DNA of 64,000 nucleotides, from positions 248,001-312,000 of the forward strand of contig NZ_CP107834.1 in the NCBI RefSeq assembly GCF_036346595.1, read 5' to 3'. Numbering within the stretch: the stretch's first letter is position 1; the number at the start of each line of letters is the position of its first letter. Below the pieces are notes generated by a model, which was not told the origin of the DNA, ran no database searches, and saw only the letters and a program-made list of their open reading frames with translations. Positions 11,901 to 20,533 of the stretch are shown here, one piece after another. The stretch comes from Streptomyces sp. NBC_00525 (GTDB lineage Bacteria > Actinomycetota > Actinomycetes > Streptomycetales > Streptomycetaceae). The translations under genes and the position numbers were made by a program.

Positions 11901-14900
11901 GGGCGACGGTGACGCCGAAGCGGTCCATCCAGGAGACCAGGGCGGCCGGTTCCGTGTTGGCGCCGGAGGGCAGTACGCACACTTCGGCGCCGTGCATCAG
12001 GGGCAGCCACACCTCCCACACGGAGGCGTCGAAACTGGTGGAGGTACGGGCCAGCACCCGGTCGTGCGGAGTGAGCGTCAGATGCCGTGCCATCCAGGCC
12101 ATGTGGTTGGCCAGCGCGGTGTGGGTGACGACGACGCCCTTGGGGCGGCCGGTGGACCCGGAGGTGAAGATGACGTAGGCCGGGTCCGCCGGACGCGGCG
12201 CCTCCGGGAGCGGCTCCGCCGGGGGTACGGAGGGCGCGGGCCGGGTGTCGAGGGCGAGCCACGGTATGCCGTCGAGGGGCAGCCCGGCGTGCGCCTGTCC
12301 GGTGGTGAGGACGAGGACGGGGCGGGCGTCGTTCAGCATGTGCCGGATGCGGGCCTGCGGGTACTCCGGGTCGACCGGTACGTAGGCGGCGCCGGAGCGC
12401 AGCACGGCGAGCAGGGCGACGACTGTGTGCGCGGAGGGCGGTGCGGCGACGGCGACCAGGGTTTCCCGGCCCGCGCCGCGTGCGCGCAGGGCGTGGGCGA
12501 GGGCGTCGGCCCGTGCGTCGAGTTGGGCGTAGGTGAGGTGGGTGTGCGCGTCGCGTACGGCGATGGCGTCGGGGGTGCGCAGGGCGTGTTCCCGGACCGC
12601 CTCCGGGGCGGTGGTGGCCGGCAGCGGCCGGTCGGTGCCGCGTCCCCGGACCAGCAGGCCGTCCCGTTCGGCGGGGCTGAGCGGGTCGAGTTCGCCCATG
12701 GGGCGGTCCGGGTCGGTCACGGCCTGGGTGAGGACGCGGGCGAAGCGGTCGCAGAGGGCGCGGGCGGTGGCGGCGTCGAAGAGGTCGGTGGCGTATTCGA
12801 GGTAGCCGCCGATGCCACCGGCGCCGGCGTTCTCTCCGGCCCCGCTGTGCCCGGTGCGCTCCGTCAGGGAGAAGGTCAGGTCGAACTTGCTGCCGCCGTG
12901 GTGGCGGGACCGGTCGCGGACGGTGATGCCGGGCAGGGCCGGTTCGGCCCGCTCCTGGTTCTGGAGAACCAGCATGGTCTGGAAGAGGGGGTGGTGGCCG
13001 CCGGAGCGTTCCGGGTTGAGGGCCTCCACGACGCGTTCGAAGGGCAGGTCGCTGTTGCCGAGGGCCGCGATGTCGAACCGCTTGACCCGGTCGAGGAGTT
13101 CGCCGAACGTCGGGTCGCCGGACAGGTCGGTGCGCAGGACGACGGTGTTGACGAAGAAGCCGACGAGGTCGTCCAGGGCTTCGTCGGTGCGTCCGGCGAC
13201 GGCGGTGCCCAGCGGGATGTCGGTGCCGGCGCCGTGGGCGCCGAGGGTCACGGCGAGGGCCGCCTGGAGCACCATGAACGGGGTGCAGCCCGCGGTGCGG
13301 GCGAGCCGGACGAGCGCGGTGTGCGCCGGGGCGGGCAGGGCGAAGGGGACGGAGGCGCCCCGGTGGCTGGGGGTCGCCGGGCGGGGCCGGTCCAGGGGCA
13401 GTTCGAGCAGTGCGGGGGCGCCGTGCAGCGCCTCGCGCCAGAAGGCGGTCTGCCGGGCGGCCGGGCTGTCCGGGTCGCCGTCGTCGCCGAGGAGGCGGTG
13501 CTGCCAGAGGGTGTAGTCGGCGTACTGGACCCGCAGCGGCGCCCAGTCGGGGGTGCCGGTGCCGTCGGTCCTGGCCAGGTAGGCGGCGGCCAGGTCGCGG
13601 GTGAGCGGGGCGAGGGACCAGCCGTCGGCGACGATGTGGTGCAGGACGAGCACCAGGACGTGCCGGCCGGGCGCCGGGCGCAGCAGATGGGCGCGGACGG
13701 CTGCGTCCCGGCCGAGGTCGAAGGGGGCGGTGCTCAGCCGGCGTACCGTCCGCGCCTCCCAGGCGTCGGTGTCCCCGTCCGCCGGGGGGTGTTCGACGGG
13801 GAGGGGGACGAGCGACGCGGCGTCCTGCGGGGCGGTGACGCGCTGGTGCGGGACGCCCTCGTGTTCGCCGAACAGGGTGCGCAGGCTCTCGTGCCGGGCG
13901 ACGACGTCGGCCAGGGCGCCGCGCAGTGCGCCGGTGTCCAGGGGGCCTTCGAGTTCGAGGACGAGCGGCACGTTGTAGGTGTCGCCGGGCTCCTCGGACC
14001 GGTTGAGGAACCACAGGCGCCGCTGGGCGTGGGACAGCGGCAGTACGTCGGGCCTGGGCTGGGGTACGAGGACGGGCCGGGCGGCGCCGGCGGTGTCGAG
14101 CACGGCGGCCAGCGAGGCGACCGTGGGGTGCTCGAAGAGCGTGGGGAGGGCGAGTTCGGCGCCGAGGGCGGTCCGGACCCGGCCGGTGAGGCGGGTGGCG
14201 AGCAGCGAGTGGCCGCCGAGGGCGAAGAAGTCGTCGTCGATGCCGACCGCGCCCACGCCCAGGACGTCGGCGAACAGTCCGGCCAGCACCTCTTCGTACG
14301 CGGTGCGCGGGGCGCGGCCGGTGCCGGTGGCGGTCCGGGGCGCGGGCAGGGCGCGGCGGTCGACCTTGCCGTTGGGGTTGAGGGGCAGGGCGTCGAGCAC
14401 GACGAAGGCGGACGGCACCATGTAGGCGGGCAGGGTGCGTCCGACGCGGCGGGCGAGGGCGGCGGCGTCCGGGCGGGAGCCGGGCGCGGGCACGACGTAG
14501 CCGACGAGTCTGCGGTCGCCGGGGGTGTCCTCGCGGACGACGACGCAGGCGCCGCGTACGTCCGGGTCGGTGAGCAGGGCGTGTTCGGTCTCGGCGGGTT
14601 CGATGCGGAAGCCGCGCAGTTTGACCTGGCCGTCGGCCCGGCCGACGTACTCGACGGTGCCTTCGGCGGTCCAGCGCACCAGGTCCCCGGTGCGGTACAT
14701 GCGGGCGCCGGGCGCTCCGTGGGGGTCGGCGACGAAGCGGGTGGCGGTGAGCGCGGCGCGGCCCTGGTAGCCGCGGGCGACGCCGTGGCCGCTCACGTAC
14801 AGCTCCCCCACCACGCCGGGCGGGACGAGTCCGAGGGTGTCGTCGAGGACGTGGAGGCTCATGCCGTCCAGGGGGCGGCCGATGGGCGGCACACCGGTGC

Positions 14901-17337
14901 TGTCGGCGGTGACGGGGTGGCGGGAGGCGAAGGTGGTGGTCTCGGTGGGGCCGTACACGTGCAGGACGAGCGTGCCGGGGGACGCCGCTGCGGCGCGTTG
15001 CATGAGTCCGGGGGTGGCGGCCTCGCCGCCGGCGGCGACCACGCGCAGCCCGGCGAACACCTGCGGGTCGGCCTCGGCCATCACGTTGAACAGGGCCGTC
15101 GTCAGGAACAGCGCGGTGACCCCGTGCCGTCGCACCGCCTCGCGGACGGTGTGCGCCTCCAGGACGCCGCCGGGGGCGACGACGACCCGGCCGCCGTTGA
15201 GGAGCGGCACCCAGATCTCGAAGGTGGAGGCGTCGAAGACGTAGGCGGAGTGCATGAGGACGGCATCGCCGACGCCGTCGCGCCAGGTGCTGTCGGCGGC
15301 GAGGGCCAATACGTCGGCGTGGGTGACGCCGACACCCTTGGGCAGCCCGGTGGAGCCGGAGGTGAACATGACGTACGCGAGCCGGTCGGGTCTGCGGGTC
15401 GCGGGGAGCGGTCCGGGCCGCTCGGGGGCGCCGTGCAGCACCCGGCCCCGGCAGTCCAGGACGAGGAGCGGGAGTCCTGCGGCGGCCTCGCGGACCCAGG
15501 GTGCGCGGGCGGTCGTCTCGTCGGTGACCAGGGCGCGGACGCGGGCGGTTGCGGTGACGCGGTCGAGCCGTTCGGCGGGCCAGGCGGCGTCCATCGGCAC
15601 GTAGGCGGCGCCCGCCGCGACGGCGGCGAGGGAGGCGACGGGGACGGCGGCCGTGCGGCCGAGGAGGACGCCGACGCCGTCCTCGGCGCCGATGCCCAGG
15701 CCGGTGAGCGCGCTCGCGAGGTCGTCGGCCGCGCGCTCCAGCCGCCGGTACGTGAGGGTGTGCTCGCCGTCCACGACGGCCGGGGCGTCCGGGGTGCGGC
15801 GGGCCTGCCCGCGGAACGCCTCGGGCAGGGTCCGGGCGACGGCCGGGGCGGGCAGTGCGGTGCCGCGGCCCCGAGCGCGCAGGGCGGGGGCGGCGGCCTC
15901 GTCCACGAGGGGCAGGTCGCGCAGGAGCCGGCCGGGGTCGGCGGTGGCCAGCGCGGTCACGAAGGAGACGACGGCCTGTTCGTGCAGCCGTACGTCCTCG
16001 GGGTCGTAGAGGTCCGGCCGGGCGTCGAAGCCGATGAGCGGGCCCTTGCCCTCGCCGCGTTCGGAGACGAAGAGGGACACGTCGTCCACCGGGCCGATGG
16101 ACAGTACTCGGGACGGGGCGTGGATGCCGGCGAAGTCGCGGTCGTAGTCGTAGCCCATGATGTTGACGACGATGCCGGTGAGGCGGGCCGCCTCGTCGCC
16201 GCCGCCGAGTTCGCGGGCGAGTTGTTCGCGTGAGAAGCGGCGGTGGCGCAGGGCGGCGCGCATCTCGTCCGCGACGGCGCGGACGAGGGCGCCGACGGTG
16301 GTGTCGGGGGTGGGCGTCAGCCGCAGCGGCAGGATGTTGGAGGTCATGCCGACGATGTGGCGCAGGCCGCCGTGCCGGCCGTTGGAGGCGAGGCCCACGG
16401 TGACGTCGGACGTTCCGGTGGCGCGGGCGGTGTAGGCGGCGACCGCGGCGACCAGGGCGGCGCTCCAGGTGGTGCGGTGGGCGGCGGCGAGGGCGCGCAG
16501 GTCGTCGAAGACGCCGACCGGCAGCGATTCGCCGGTGTGCAGCCGTATGCCGGGGGTGCCGGTGGCGGCAGGTGTTCCGGGTGCGGCCGGTGTCGGGGCG
16601 TCGCCCGGAGTGGCCGGGGCGGGCAGGTCGGTGCGGCGGCGGATGAGGGTGCGGCCGCTGTGCGCGGTGTCCCCGGTGTCCGGGGCGAGGTCCGTGAACC
16701 TGCCGGTCCAGTAGGCGCGGTCGGCCTCGTAGCGGCCGGACGCGCGGTAGGCGGTCTCGTCGTCGACGAGGGCGCGCAGCGGGGCGGGCTCGGGCAGGAC
16801 CGCCGCGGTGAGGTCCTCGCCCCGGACCGCGCGCGCGTAGAGGTCGGCGACGACACGGGTGAAGACGGCGCCGCCGAGGCCGTCGACGGCTATGTGGTGG
16901 AAGCGGACGTACCAGTAGTGGAGCCGGCTGCCCGCGCGGAGCAGGGCGAAGTGGTGGTGGGGGCGGTCGAGCACGTCCGGGGTGGCCATGTCCCGTGCCA
17001 GATAGCGTTCGACCTCGGCCTGCGGGTCGGCGGCGCCGGACAGGTCCTCGGTGTGCAGCCGGCCGGTGCCGGGCCGGCGGACGACGCGCTGGCGGAGGGT
17101 GTCGCCCTGTGTGACGAACTCGAGGTTGAGGCTGTCGCACAGCTCGCAGGCCCGGTCGACCGCGGCGGCGAACAGTTTCGTGTCGAGGTCGCCCCGGATC
17201 TCGAAGCATTCACCGACGTTGTATTTCGGGCTGTCGGGGTCGAGGAGTTGCCCGTACCAGACGCCCTGTTGGGCGGCGGTCGTGCCGAAGAACTCTTCGG
17301 GAACGGATTCCGAGGGGAGAGAGCCGTTTTCGCGCAT
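2953..17337 (-). CDS. Nonribosomal peptide synthetase, four modules: C-A-T-C-A-T-C-A-T-C-A-T-E
   Basis: Giant assembly-line enzyme of about 4794 residues. Approximate layout: C1 20-465, A1 500-1000, T1 Ser near 1043, C2 1090-1530, A2 1560-2060, T2 Ser near 2119, C3 2170-2600, A3 2640-3130, T3 Ser near 3179, C4 3230-3660, A4 3690-4190, T4 Ser near 4242, E 4300-4793. All four C domains keep HHxxxDG. T1-T3 have LGGHSLL, while T4 has the LGGDSIL form usual before E. The E domain shows [11 protein letters not shown], an HGRE motif and TVGWFT. Pocket codes read D-A-F-F-V-A-V-T-F (A1), D-A-W-Q-V-C-L-I-D (A2), D-A-Y-F-V-A-V-T-F (A3) and D-A-W-Q-V-C-L-I-D (A4). A C domain at the very start implies an acylated or trans-loaded first residue. 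I chose ATG 17337, with GAAGG 11 nt upstream; an in-frame ATG at 17400 would add 21 residues but has no ribosome site. Confidence 0.97.
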   Translation of the reverse strand: MRENGSLPSESVPEEFFGTTAAQQGVWYGQLLDPDSPKYNVGECFEIRGDLDTKLFAAAVDRACELCDSLNLEFVTQGDTLRQRVVRRPGTGRLHTEDLSGAADPQAEVERYLARDMATPDVLDRPHHHFALLRAGSRLHYWYVRFHHIAVDGLGGAVFTRVVADLYARAVRGEDLTAAVLPEPAPLRALVDDETAYRASGRYEADRAYWTGRFTDLAPDTGDTAHSGRTLIRRRTDLPAPATPGDAPTPAAPGTPAATGTPGIRLHTGESLPVGVFDDLRALAAAHRTTWSAALVAAVAAYTARATGTSDVTVGLASNGRHGGLRHIVGMTSNILPLRLTPTPDTTVGALVRAVADEMRAALRHRRFSREQLARELGGGDEAARLTGIVVNIMGYDYDRDFAGIHAPSRVLSIGPVDDVSLFVSERGEGKGPLIGFDARPDLYDPEDVRLHEQAVVSFVTALATADPGRLLRDLPLVDEAAAPALRARGRGTALPAPAVARTLPEAFRGQARRTPDAPAVVDGEHTLTYRRLERAADDLASALTGLGIGAEDGVGVLLGRTAAVPVASLAAVAAGAAYVPMDAAWPAERLDRVTATARVRALVTDETTARAPWVREAAAGLPLLVLDCRGRVLHGAPERPGPLPATRRPDRLAYVMFTSGSTGLPKGVGVTHADVLALAADSTWRDGVGDAVLMHSAYVFDASTFEIWVPLLNGGRVVVAPGGVLEAHTVREAVRRHGVTALFLTTALFNVMAEADPQVFAGLRVVAAGGEAATPGLMQRAAAASPGTLVLHVYGPTETTTFASRHPVTADSTGVPPIGRPLDGMSLHVLDDTLGLVPPGVVGELYVSGHGVARGYQGRAALTATRFVADPHGAPGARMYRTGDLVRWTAEGTVEYVGRADGQVKLRGFRIEPAETEHALLTDPDVRGACVVVREDTPGDRRLVGYVVPAPGSRPDAAALARRVGRTLPAYMVPSAFVVLDALPLNPNGKVDRRALPAPRTATGTGRAPRTAYEEVLAGLFADVLGVGAVGIDDDFFALGGHSLLATRLTGRVRTALGAELALPTLFEHPTVASLAAVLDTAGAARPVLVPQPRPDVLPLSHAQRRLWFLNRSEEPGDTYNVPLVLELEGPLDTGALRGALADVVARHESLRTLFGEHEGVPHQRVTAPQDAASLVPLPVEHPPADGDTDAWEARTVRRLSTAPFDLGRDAAVRAHLLRPAPGRHVLVLVLHHIVADGWSLAPLTRDLAAAYLARTDGTGTPDWAPLRVQYADYTLWQHRLLGDDGDPDSPAARQTAFWREALHGAPALLELPLDRPRPATPSHRGASVPFALPAPAHTALVRLARTAGCTPFMVLQAALAVTLGAHGAGTDIPLGTAVAGRTDEALDDLVGFFVNTVVLRTDLSGDPTFGELLDRVKRFDIAALGNSDLPFERVVEALNPERSGGHHPLFQTMLVLQNQERAEPALPGITVRDRSRHHGGSKFDLTFSLTERTGHSGAGENAGAGGIGGYLEYATDLFDAATARALCDRFARVLTQAVTDPDRPMGELDPLSPAERDGLLVRGRGTDRPLPATTAPEAVREHALRTPDAIAVRDAHTHLTYAQLDARADALAHALRARGAGRETLVAVAAPPSAHTVVALLAVLRSGAAYVPVDPEYPQARIRHMLNDARPVLVLTTGQAHAGLPLDGIPWLALDTRPAPSVPPAEPLPEAPRPADPAYVIFTSGSTGRPKGVVVTHTALANHMAWMARHLTLTPHDRVLARTSTSFDASVWEVWLPLMHGAEVCVLPSGANTEPAALVSWMDRFGVTVAQFVPSHLALVLSETGRTAPPPALRAVLCGGEPLPRALAESTATRWHTEVHNLYGPTETTIDATAHRVPAAPDTPYETVPIGRPVDTMRAHVLDHRLRPVPPGVTGELYLAGPNLARGYLNRPGTTAARFVADPFDHTGTGARMYRTGDLVRWTANGLLDYVARADDQVKLRGFRIEPGEIEAALLARPGVTAACAVIREDTPGERRLVAYAVTTGPAPHAAALRTALADALPHYMVPAAVVVLDELPLLPNGKTDRRALPRPDDEPATTAAAGPRTPREDLLAGIFAEVLGRPAVGPHDSFFDLGGHSLLAMRVVSRVRTVLGADIAVRTLFEHPTVAGLLNALDSRERPRPPVLPAAERPDPLPLSHAQQRLWFLNRLEGPGSDYNIPLVLDIEGPLDTDALRAALRDVVERHEALRTVFPERDGVPEQRVLPTDAVAPRLPVESTAPAHLEAALLDAVSEPFDVLCDPPLRVRLLRTAPGHHVLVLVLHHIAGDGWSLAPLARHLADAYRARLAGREPETGAGLQYADYTLWQHTVLGDADTPGSLLREQLDHWHTALAGLPGLIDLPLDRPRPVTTDPSGAVHAFDVPPALHTALLRVAGETGTTLFMVLQAAVATLLHRHGAGDDIPLGTPVAGRTDEALEDLVGFFVNTLVLRTDLSGAPTFTQLLARVREFDLAAYAHQDVPFERLVESVNPVRARNHHPLFQTMLVLQNQEAVRPELPGLTVEDRLVHNGLSKFDLTFAFGEESGRGGLTAGIEYATALFDRATAEALAHRLLRLLEQIAADPARPLADYDLLTPDERSRTTGWGTGRALPAPAPDTTLPALFAVQARRTPDAAAVSGDGITLGYAALDALSATLAAALAGAGAAPETGVGVLLSRSPAVVTASLAAVRAGAAYVPMDARWPAERLEQVAAVADVRVLVVDEPAAASAWVTEAARRIPVLVVDRTGRLLRGAPPVPGTPAAVPGPESLAYVMFTSGSTGLPKGVGVSHADVVALTADSAWDAGAADAVLMHSAYVFDASTYEIWTPLLRGGTVVVAPEGVLEARTLRDAVREHGVTAVFLTTALLNVIADTDPGAFTGLRLVCAGGELASPDAMQRVAGAAPGARVLHVYGPTETTTFATRYDVAADLPAGPPPIGRPLDGMRLYVLDASLGRVPAGVTGELYLAGRGVARGYTGLPALTATRFVADPFDPDGGRMYRTGDLVKWTADGHIAYVSRADSQVKLRGYRIEPGEIESVLACCEGVADSFTAVREDIPGDRRLIAYVVPAGSARPDPADLAEAVARSLPAYMVPSAFVLIDALPLTVNGKVDRRALPAPEQRPAPRGRAARTAREEILCGLVADVLGLPAAGADDDFFALGGHSLLATRLVARIRTALAVEVQVKAVFEHPTPAALAAALDGAEAAALPLERAAQRPDPLPLSFAQQRLWFLNRFEGPSATYNVPLVVRLDGPLDTPALGQALADVVERHESLRTVFPETGGVPRQHILGADRADLDLTPRNTAPDRLDEALTAEVAHTFDVTTDLPVRARLLRLGAESHVLVLLVHHIAGDGWSLAPLARDLGDAYRRRSRGETPGRPAPRVQYADYTLWQRALLGDEHDPGSRAARQLDFWRTALAGAPGLLALPADRPRPATLTYRGDAFAFPVDADTHRRLAELARDRGCSLFMVLQAALAVLLQRHGAGDDIPLGTAVAGRTDEALDDLVGFFVNTLVLRTDLTGDPTFAQVLDRVRAFDLAAYAHQDLPFERLVDALSPARAQDHHPLFQTMIVLQNQAGGTLGLDGLTVTEQPVHTGISKFDLTFTFTETRDDTGLPQGLDGVLEFATDLFDPATAHALAARLTRLLASLAAAPDAPVRTAPLLDDAERAALDRAARGAVRPVPAQTAPEAFRARAARTPDRTAVRAGARRLTFAELDARSDDLAHRLHDRGIGRGDLVALAAPGTAEQVVAMLAVAKAGAACLPVDLDYPEARVAHMLDDARPALFLVHDPARAARFTSVPRLALGDPDPRTPGRGAPPATAAPGPDDAAYVIYTSGSTGRPKGVVVTHRALTNHMAWMADHFGLTDDDRVLARTSPSFDASVWETWLPLLHGGATCPVEPALNHDPAGLLARMREEGVTIAQFVPSHLALLLTETGPEQAPPALRAVACGGEPLTRALAQRAARAWAAGVHNLYGPTETTIDATAHALGPVPAGEAAGEGGVPLGRPVDNTRAHVLDAALRPVPPGVTGELYVSGDGLARGYLHRPGLTATRFVADPSGPAGSRMYRTGDLVRRDAEGLLHYVSRADDQVKLNGFRVELGEIEAALTALPGVTAACALIREDRPGERRLVAYTTGTGRPTDTELRTRLTAALPPYMVPGAFVALDALPLLPNGKTDRAALPEPARPAAGRPVREPRTARERVLCDAFASVLRAPAVRTDDDFFALGGDSILSIQLVSRVREAGFAVTPRDVFVHRTPEAIAAVAAPLDDATAEPAGHGTGAMAPTPIAAWFLSRPGAGDGYNQSGVLSTPAGADEDGLVAALQLVADHHDMLRLRVTRTAAGDPVLETLPAGAVTARRRFTRVDIAGLDAEAARTALTEAGERARRRLRPAAGAVFEAVWGDAGPRERGRLLLVVHHLSVDAVSWRILAEDLAHAWRAVTTPGTAPALPAATTSYRRWSQLLTEQARTPERVSELPLWEETLRTPDPQLGYRPLDPHLDTADGTRTLTTHLPATWAKPLLTTVPGAFHAGVDDILLTALALAVNARRPAGGHPAGRRPDTAVLLDLESHGREQLADHIDLSRTVGWFTSLYPVRVDPGPLDARDPARFDATLVERAVKRVKEQLRTVPDHGVGHGMLRRLNPATAPRLDAPAPQIGFNYLGRYAAPGRAADADWQVLLDAGGPRSQDPDMPVHHVLDINAHTEDLPDGPRLVARWTWPSDLLKEEDVGALAEAFARALRAIAEHAEQPGAGGYTPSDLPLVSLNQAQIDRLQNKWGGRK

Positions 17338-17679
17338 GCCGGGACACACCTTCGGGGAGGGCTTTCGGGGGGACGAAGAGGGCAGGACGAAGCCGGCCAT
17401 GCCGGTGCGGCGTCCGAGGCCGACAACGGGCGGGTAAAAGCGAAGCGGGAGCGCACTGGGCCGTTCTTCGCGTATTGAGGACGCACTCCTGGCAGTCCAT
17501 CAATGAGGTGAGAAAGCCGCGTGAAAGCGGCATGAACACTTTTCGTCGAGGCGCGATCGCCCACCGCTGCGGACTGATCACTTCTGCCCGAAAGAGAGCA
17601 ATGTCGATCGGTCCGGTCGGAAGTGCGGCGGCCGGCCCGGACCGGGCGGCCGTTACGGCGCGACGGTCCGGGCGCGGCC
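17338..17679. other. Intergenic gap between mbtH-like gene and the synthetase
   Basis: About 340 bases without a convincing gene. It holds a GC hairpin just after the MbtH stop (17629-17652) and the ribosome site of the synthetase near 17349-17353. The gap is large for an operon, so the synthetase may have its own promoter here. I could not pick out a clear -35/-10 pair. Confidence 0.5.
17629..17652 (-). terminator. Hairpin after the MbtH-like gene
   Basis: A stem of nine base pairs with one bulged base closes a five-base loop (17639-17643), about 28 bases downstream of the MbtH stop codon. There is no T-run. It could attenuate transcription between mbtH and the synthetase rather than fully stop it. 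This is an inference from sequence only. Confidence 0.3.
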
Positions 17680-17898
17680 CTATCCGGCGTCGGCCTCCAT
17701 CGCCCGGACCAGGCCGGCGGGCCGCATGTCCGTCCACGCGGCCTCGATGGCGTCGAGACACTCCTGACGCGAGCCCTCCGGGCCGCCGACGCTCCACCCG
17801 CCCGGCACCTCGATGTGCGCGGGCCACAGCGAGTACTGCCCCTCGTCGTTGACCAGCGTCACGAACCGACCCGACTCGTCATCGAAAGGATTGGTCAC
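17680..17898 (-). CDS. MbtH-like protein (adenylation-domain chaperone)
   Basis: A 72-residue protein of the MbtH family, small partners that bind and activate or solubilise NRPS adenylation domains. The family signature is plain: NPFDD at the start, then [13 protein letters not shown], then a C-terminal WTDMRP stretch. I use GTG 17898, which has a strong purine-rich ribosome site (GGGGGGAC) seven bases upstream and gives the usual family length. An ATG at 17925 would add nine residues unlike the family. It sits directly upstream of the synthetase genes on the same strand and is the natural partner for their A domains. A TATATC element at 17946-17951 (minus strand) could be the -10 box of its promoter. 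Confidence 0.95.
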   Translation of the reverse strand: MTNPFDDESGRFVTLVNDEGQYSLWPAHIEVPGGWSVGGPEGSRQECLDAIEAAWTDMRPAGLVRAMEADAG

Positions 17899-18473
17899 GA
17901 CCGTCCCCCCAGTTGTTTTTCCCACACGTCACCACGTGTTCCACAGATATATGCAGGCTTGCCTCGCGGGATTCACCACACCTCGCCACCGGTCCCCCAC
18001 CCCCGCCGCACGGCTTCGGCCGCGCGGGACGGAGATACGTTACGCCTCGGTATACCGAGGCGACGCCGATGGCGGGCCGGTCTTCCGGCTTCGCCCGTTC
18101 ACGACAATCACCATAGATGACCGCCGACAGCGGAAGAGACGAATTCAGCCCATTACTTATGGCGGTGTACGTCCACGACGTGCGCGAAGACCGGCCAGGG
18201 ACATATGCCAACCCCGGCACTGCGGAAATATTCAGCCATTCGGTGTCCCGATTGTGCATGTTTCGATAATTACGACCCGCGCAAATCCGGATATCCGCCG
18301 GCGTACGCCCTCTCTCCCTCGGTTTCGCGCCGATCACGCCGCGCTCCCGTGCGCCGGGTACGCGCCCCATACCCAAGTAATGGCCTCTGCTGTTACTCAG
18401 CGTCAGGTCGGATTCCGGGGCGGGGCCACCACCCGGCGGCGACGGCCTCCCGCCCGTGCGGTACCAATGCGGT
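17899..18473. other. 575-bp non-coding region upstream of the NRPS locus
   Basis: No frame here shows protein-like composition. The stretch is visibly richer in A/T than the surrounding genes (for example 18205-18300), typical of regulatory DNA in this kind of genome. It contains a 6-bp inverted repeat, ACACGT-N4-ACGTGT, at 17924-17939, a TATATC -10-like element on the minus strand at 17946-17951, and a perfect 20-bp palindrome at 18043-18062. It must contain the promoter for mbtH and probably that of the plus-strand phosphodiesterase gene. Confidence 0.6.
18043..18062. promoter_or_regulatory. Perfect 20-bp palindrome, candidate operator
   Basis: CGCCTCGGTATACCGAGGCG is its own reverse complement over all 20 bases with no spacer. 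It lies 145 bases upstream of the MbtH start in an otherwise gene-free region. Length and symmetry fit a dimeric helix-turn-helix repressor or activator site. It does not match the actinobacterial iron-box pattern (TTAGGTTAGGCT-like). No regulator gene is adjacent, so the binding protein is unknown. Confidence 0.5.
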
Positions 18474-19121
18474 GTGACCGACGAAATGCCGCCCACCACC
18501 GTTCGCGTGTTCATCGCCCTCGCCCCGCCCAACCCGGCGAAGGACGAACTCGTCCGCGAACTGCGCCCCGTCTACGCCACGCACCCGCAGGTGCGGTGGA
18601 ACCGTGTCGAGGACTGGCACATCACCCTGGCGTTCCTCGGCGAACTCCCGGTGGCCACCGCCGCGCTGCTGCGCCCACCCCTCGCGGAGCTGGCCGCGAC
18701 CCGTCCGGCGCCCCGGCTGGCGCTGCACGGCGGCGGCACCTTCGACGAGCGCGTCGCCTGGAGCGGGATCGCCGGGGACCTCGACGGGCTGCACGGCCTC
18801 GCCGCGGGCGTCCGCGGCGTCGTGGAACGCTGCGGCATCGTCCTGGAGAGCCGGCCGCTGCGCCCGCATCTGACCCTGGCCCGGGTCCGCCGGGGCGACC
18901 ACACCTCGGCCGGCGAGATCGCCGCGCGGCTCACGGAGTTCCGGGGCCGGACGTGGACCGCCGAGCGCCTGCATCTGGTGGGCGGCAACCCGGGGCGCGG
19001 CGCCGGGCAGATCCGCTACCGCGACATCGCGGCATGGCCGCTCGGTACGGCGGCCGGTGCGGACACGCCCACTCCCCCGCCCGGCACCACCGTTCCGGAG
19101 GACGGCGTTACGCCAGCCTGA
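18474..19121 (+). CDS. thpR: RNA 2',3'-cyclic phosphodiesterase (ThpR, 2H superfamily)
   Basis: About 215 residues. It has the two HxTL catalytic motifs that define 2H phosphoesterases: HITL near residue 49 and HLTL near residue 132. Spacing and the N-terminal VFIALAPP strand match the ThpR/LigT branch, which hydrolyses 2',3'-cyclic phosphate ends of RNA and is cytoplasmic. The start is uncertain: GTG 18474 and ATG 18486 both lack an obvious ribosome site, and the family motif VRVFIAL follows shortly after either. The C-terminal 25 residues are Pro/Thr-rich and probably disordered. It is divergent from the NRPS locus and unlikely to belong to it. Confidence 0.88.
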   Translation: MTDEMPPTTVRVFIALAPPNPAKDELVRELRPVYATHPQVRWNRVEDWHITLAFLGELPVATAALLRPPLAELAATRPAPRLALHGGGTFDERVAWSGIAGDLDGLHGLAAGVRGVVERCGIVLESRPLRPHLTLARVRRGDHTSAGEIAARLTEFRGRTWTAERLHLVGGNPGRGAGQIRYRDIAAWPLGTAAGADTPTPPPGTTVPEDGVTPA

Positions 19122-19240
19122 CCGGAGTGGGGCGTGGCTCCGTGTGTTGGTCAGGTTCGGGGGTACCCCTGTGGAACGGTGAGCTGACTTCGGCTCGCAG
19201 CACACAGGCGTACACCGCACCAGCGGAGAGGGTTTCACTG

Positions 19241-19801
19241 ATGGGACACGGCGGAAATGTGATCGCGGAACTCACCACCGACCACCGCGAGGTCGACGAA
19301 CTGTTCGCGCGGATCGAGGCGCAGCCGGTCGGCGACGAGCAGCGCAGGAAGCTCGCCGACGAGCTGACGATCGAGCTGGTCCGCCACTCGGTGGCGGAGG
19401 AGATGCACCTCTACCCCGCGGTCCGCCGGTTCGTGGACGACGGCGACGACATGGCGGACAAGGAGCTGGAGGACCACGCCGCGGTGGAGCGGCACCTCAA
19501 GGAGCTGGAGGGGCTGTCCGCGGACGACCCGCAGTTCGACCACCTGGTGGCGAAGCTCAAGCTGGAGGTCGGCGAGCACGTCCGGGACGAGGAGAACCGG
19601 CTGTTCCCGCTGCTCGCGGCGGCCTGCTCCCCCGAGGCGCTGGACGAGCTGGGCGAGAAGGTCCGCACGGCGAAGAAGACCGCCCCGACCCGCCCGCACC
19701 CCTCCGCCCCCGACAGCCCCACGGGTCTCAAGATCCTCGGCCCCGGCGCCGGGCTCGTCGACCGGGCCCGTGACCTGCTGAGCGGCCGCGGCAGGGGCTG
19801 A
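19241..19801 (+). CDS. Hemerythrin HHE-domain protein
   Basis: A 186-residue protein with a hemerythrin-like four-helix domain in the first 135 residues. Candidate diiron ligands are spaced as in HHE proteins: DHREVDELF near residue 15, RHSVAEEMH near 49-57, DHAAVERH, and EHVRDEENRLFP. Such proteins bind non-haem iron and sense or buffer oxygen, nitric oxide or iron. The tail (about 150-186) is Pro/Ser-rich followed by a short helix. ATG 19241 has GGAGAGG eight bases upstream. It appears to stand alone. Confidence 0.9.
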   Translation: MGHGGNVIAELTTDHREVDELFARIEAQPVGDEQRRKLADELTIELVRHSVAEEMHLYPAVRRFVDDGDDMADKELEDHAAVERHLKELEGLSADDPQFDHLVAKLKLEVGEHVRDEENRLFPLLAAACSPEALDELGEKVRTAKKTAPTRPHPSAPDSPTGLKILGPGAGLVDRARDLLSGRGRG

Positions 19802-19837
19802 CACCGTCCCCGCGGCCCGGCCGGGCCTTCGCCGCGC

Positions 19838-20362
19838 TCAGCGGGCGCGGGCCGGTCCCAGGCGCAGCCGGTCGAGCAGGTCCGCGTGGTGGAGGCGCGC
19901 TATCGGCTCCAGCAGGTCCGGGTGGCGCATCAGCGCGGTGGCCGCGAGGTCGTGCGCGCTCGGGTCGGTCAGCCGGCGGAACTCGGCGGGGCCCGCGGTC
20001 GTGTGCGCGCACCGGTCGAGGGCCTTCACCGCGTCCCTCGCCGCGTCGGGCGCGGTGAGCAGATGGGCGGCCCAGCTGGCGACGACCTCGTCCACCCAGC
20101 TGCGCCAGGCCAGGTCCTGCGGCCCGGCCTGCAGGTGGCCGCCGCCGGTGACCTCGTCCAGGCGGGCCGATCCGCCGGGGCCGGTCAGGGTCACGAGGGC
20201 GGCGTCGAGGTCCGTGGGGTAGCGCAGCCAGGTGGCGACGGTGACCGCCTGGCGGGCCTGCGCCTCGGCCAGGGCCGCGGTGAGCGGGCCGCCACCGGCG
20301 GGGAACGCGCGCGTCAGCCACTGGGTGGTGGCGGCGATGAGCGGGGCGAGGTCTGCGGGCAT
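19838..20362 (-). CDS. Hypothetical protein, Ala/Leu-rich helical
   Basis: A 174-residue protein that I do not recognise. It is rich in Ala, Leu, Asp and Arg, looks wholly alpha-helical and soluble, and has no signal peptide or membrane segment. ATG 20362 is supported by GAGGGGA about seven bases upstream. It is convergent with the hemerythrin gene (36-base gap) and divergent from the FAD-Rieske gene, with which it shares a 171-base intergenic region. No function can be assigned. Confidence 0.72.
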   Translation of the reverse strand: MPADLAPLIAATTQWLTRAFPAGGGPLTAALAEAQARQAVTVATWLRYPTDLDAALVTLTGPGGSARLDEVTGGGHLQAGPQDLAWRSWVDEVVASWAAHLLTAPDAARDAVKALDRCAHTTAGPAEFRRLTDPSAHDLAATALMRHPDLLEPIARLHHADLLDRLRLGPARAR

Positions 20363-20533
20363 CGGGACGTCCCCTCGGGTGCTGGGTCGGCGTGCAGCGT
20401 ACTGCGCCGTCGCGGCCGCCCCGTATGACGCAGGGCACGATGCGGCAGTGGTGTGCGTCATGGCCGTCTCCGACCGGGCACACGGCGGCCGGACAGCGGG
20501 CCTGCACATCAGCGAACGATGGAGAGAGCAACC

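Noticed and set aside
3061..16233. Very long plus-strand open frames (3061-9252 and 9571-16233) opposite the synthetase
   Set aside because: They are mirror images of the NRPS codons: Gly/Val/Gln/Asp/Ala-rich low-complexity protein with no domain, caused by high GC third positions removing stops on the other strand.
17338..17400. ATG 17400 as start of the synthetase
   Set aside because: The extra 21 residues are Ser/Pro-rich, no ribosome site precedes the codon, and the conserved C domain begins after ATG 17337. It cannot be fully excluded.
1..18473. Siderophore assignment for the NRPS
   Set aside because: The C domain start is EntF-like, but no catechol or hydroxamate genes, iron box or ferri-siderophore transporter is seen in the window.
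17879..18532. Minus-strand and plus-strand open frames in the 17.9-18.5 kb gap
   Set aside because: Composition is unlike a protein (many Cys, Tyr, Arg mixes), codon third positions are not GC-rich, and no ribosome sites fit.
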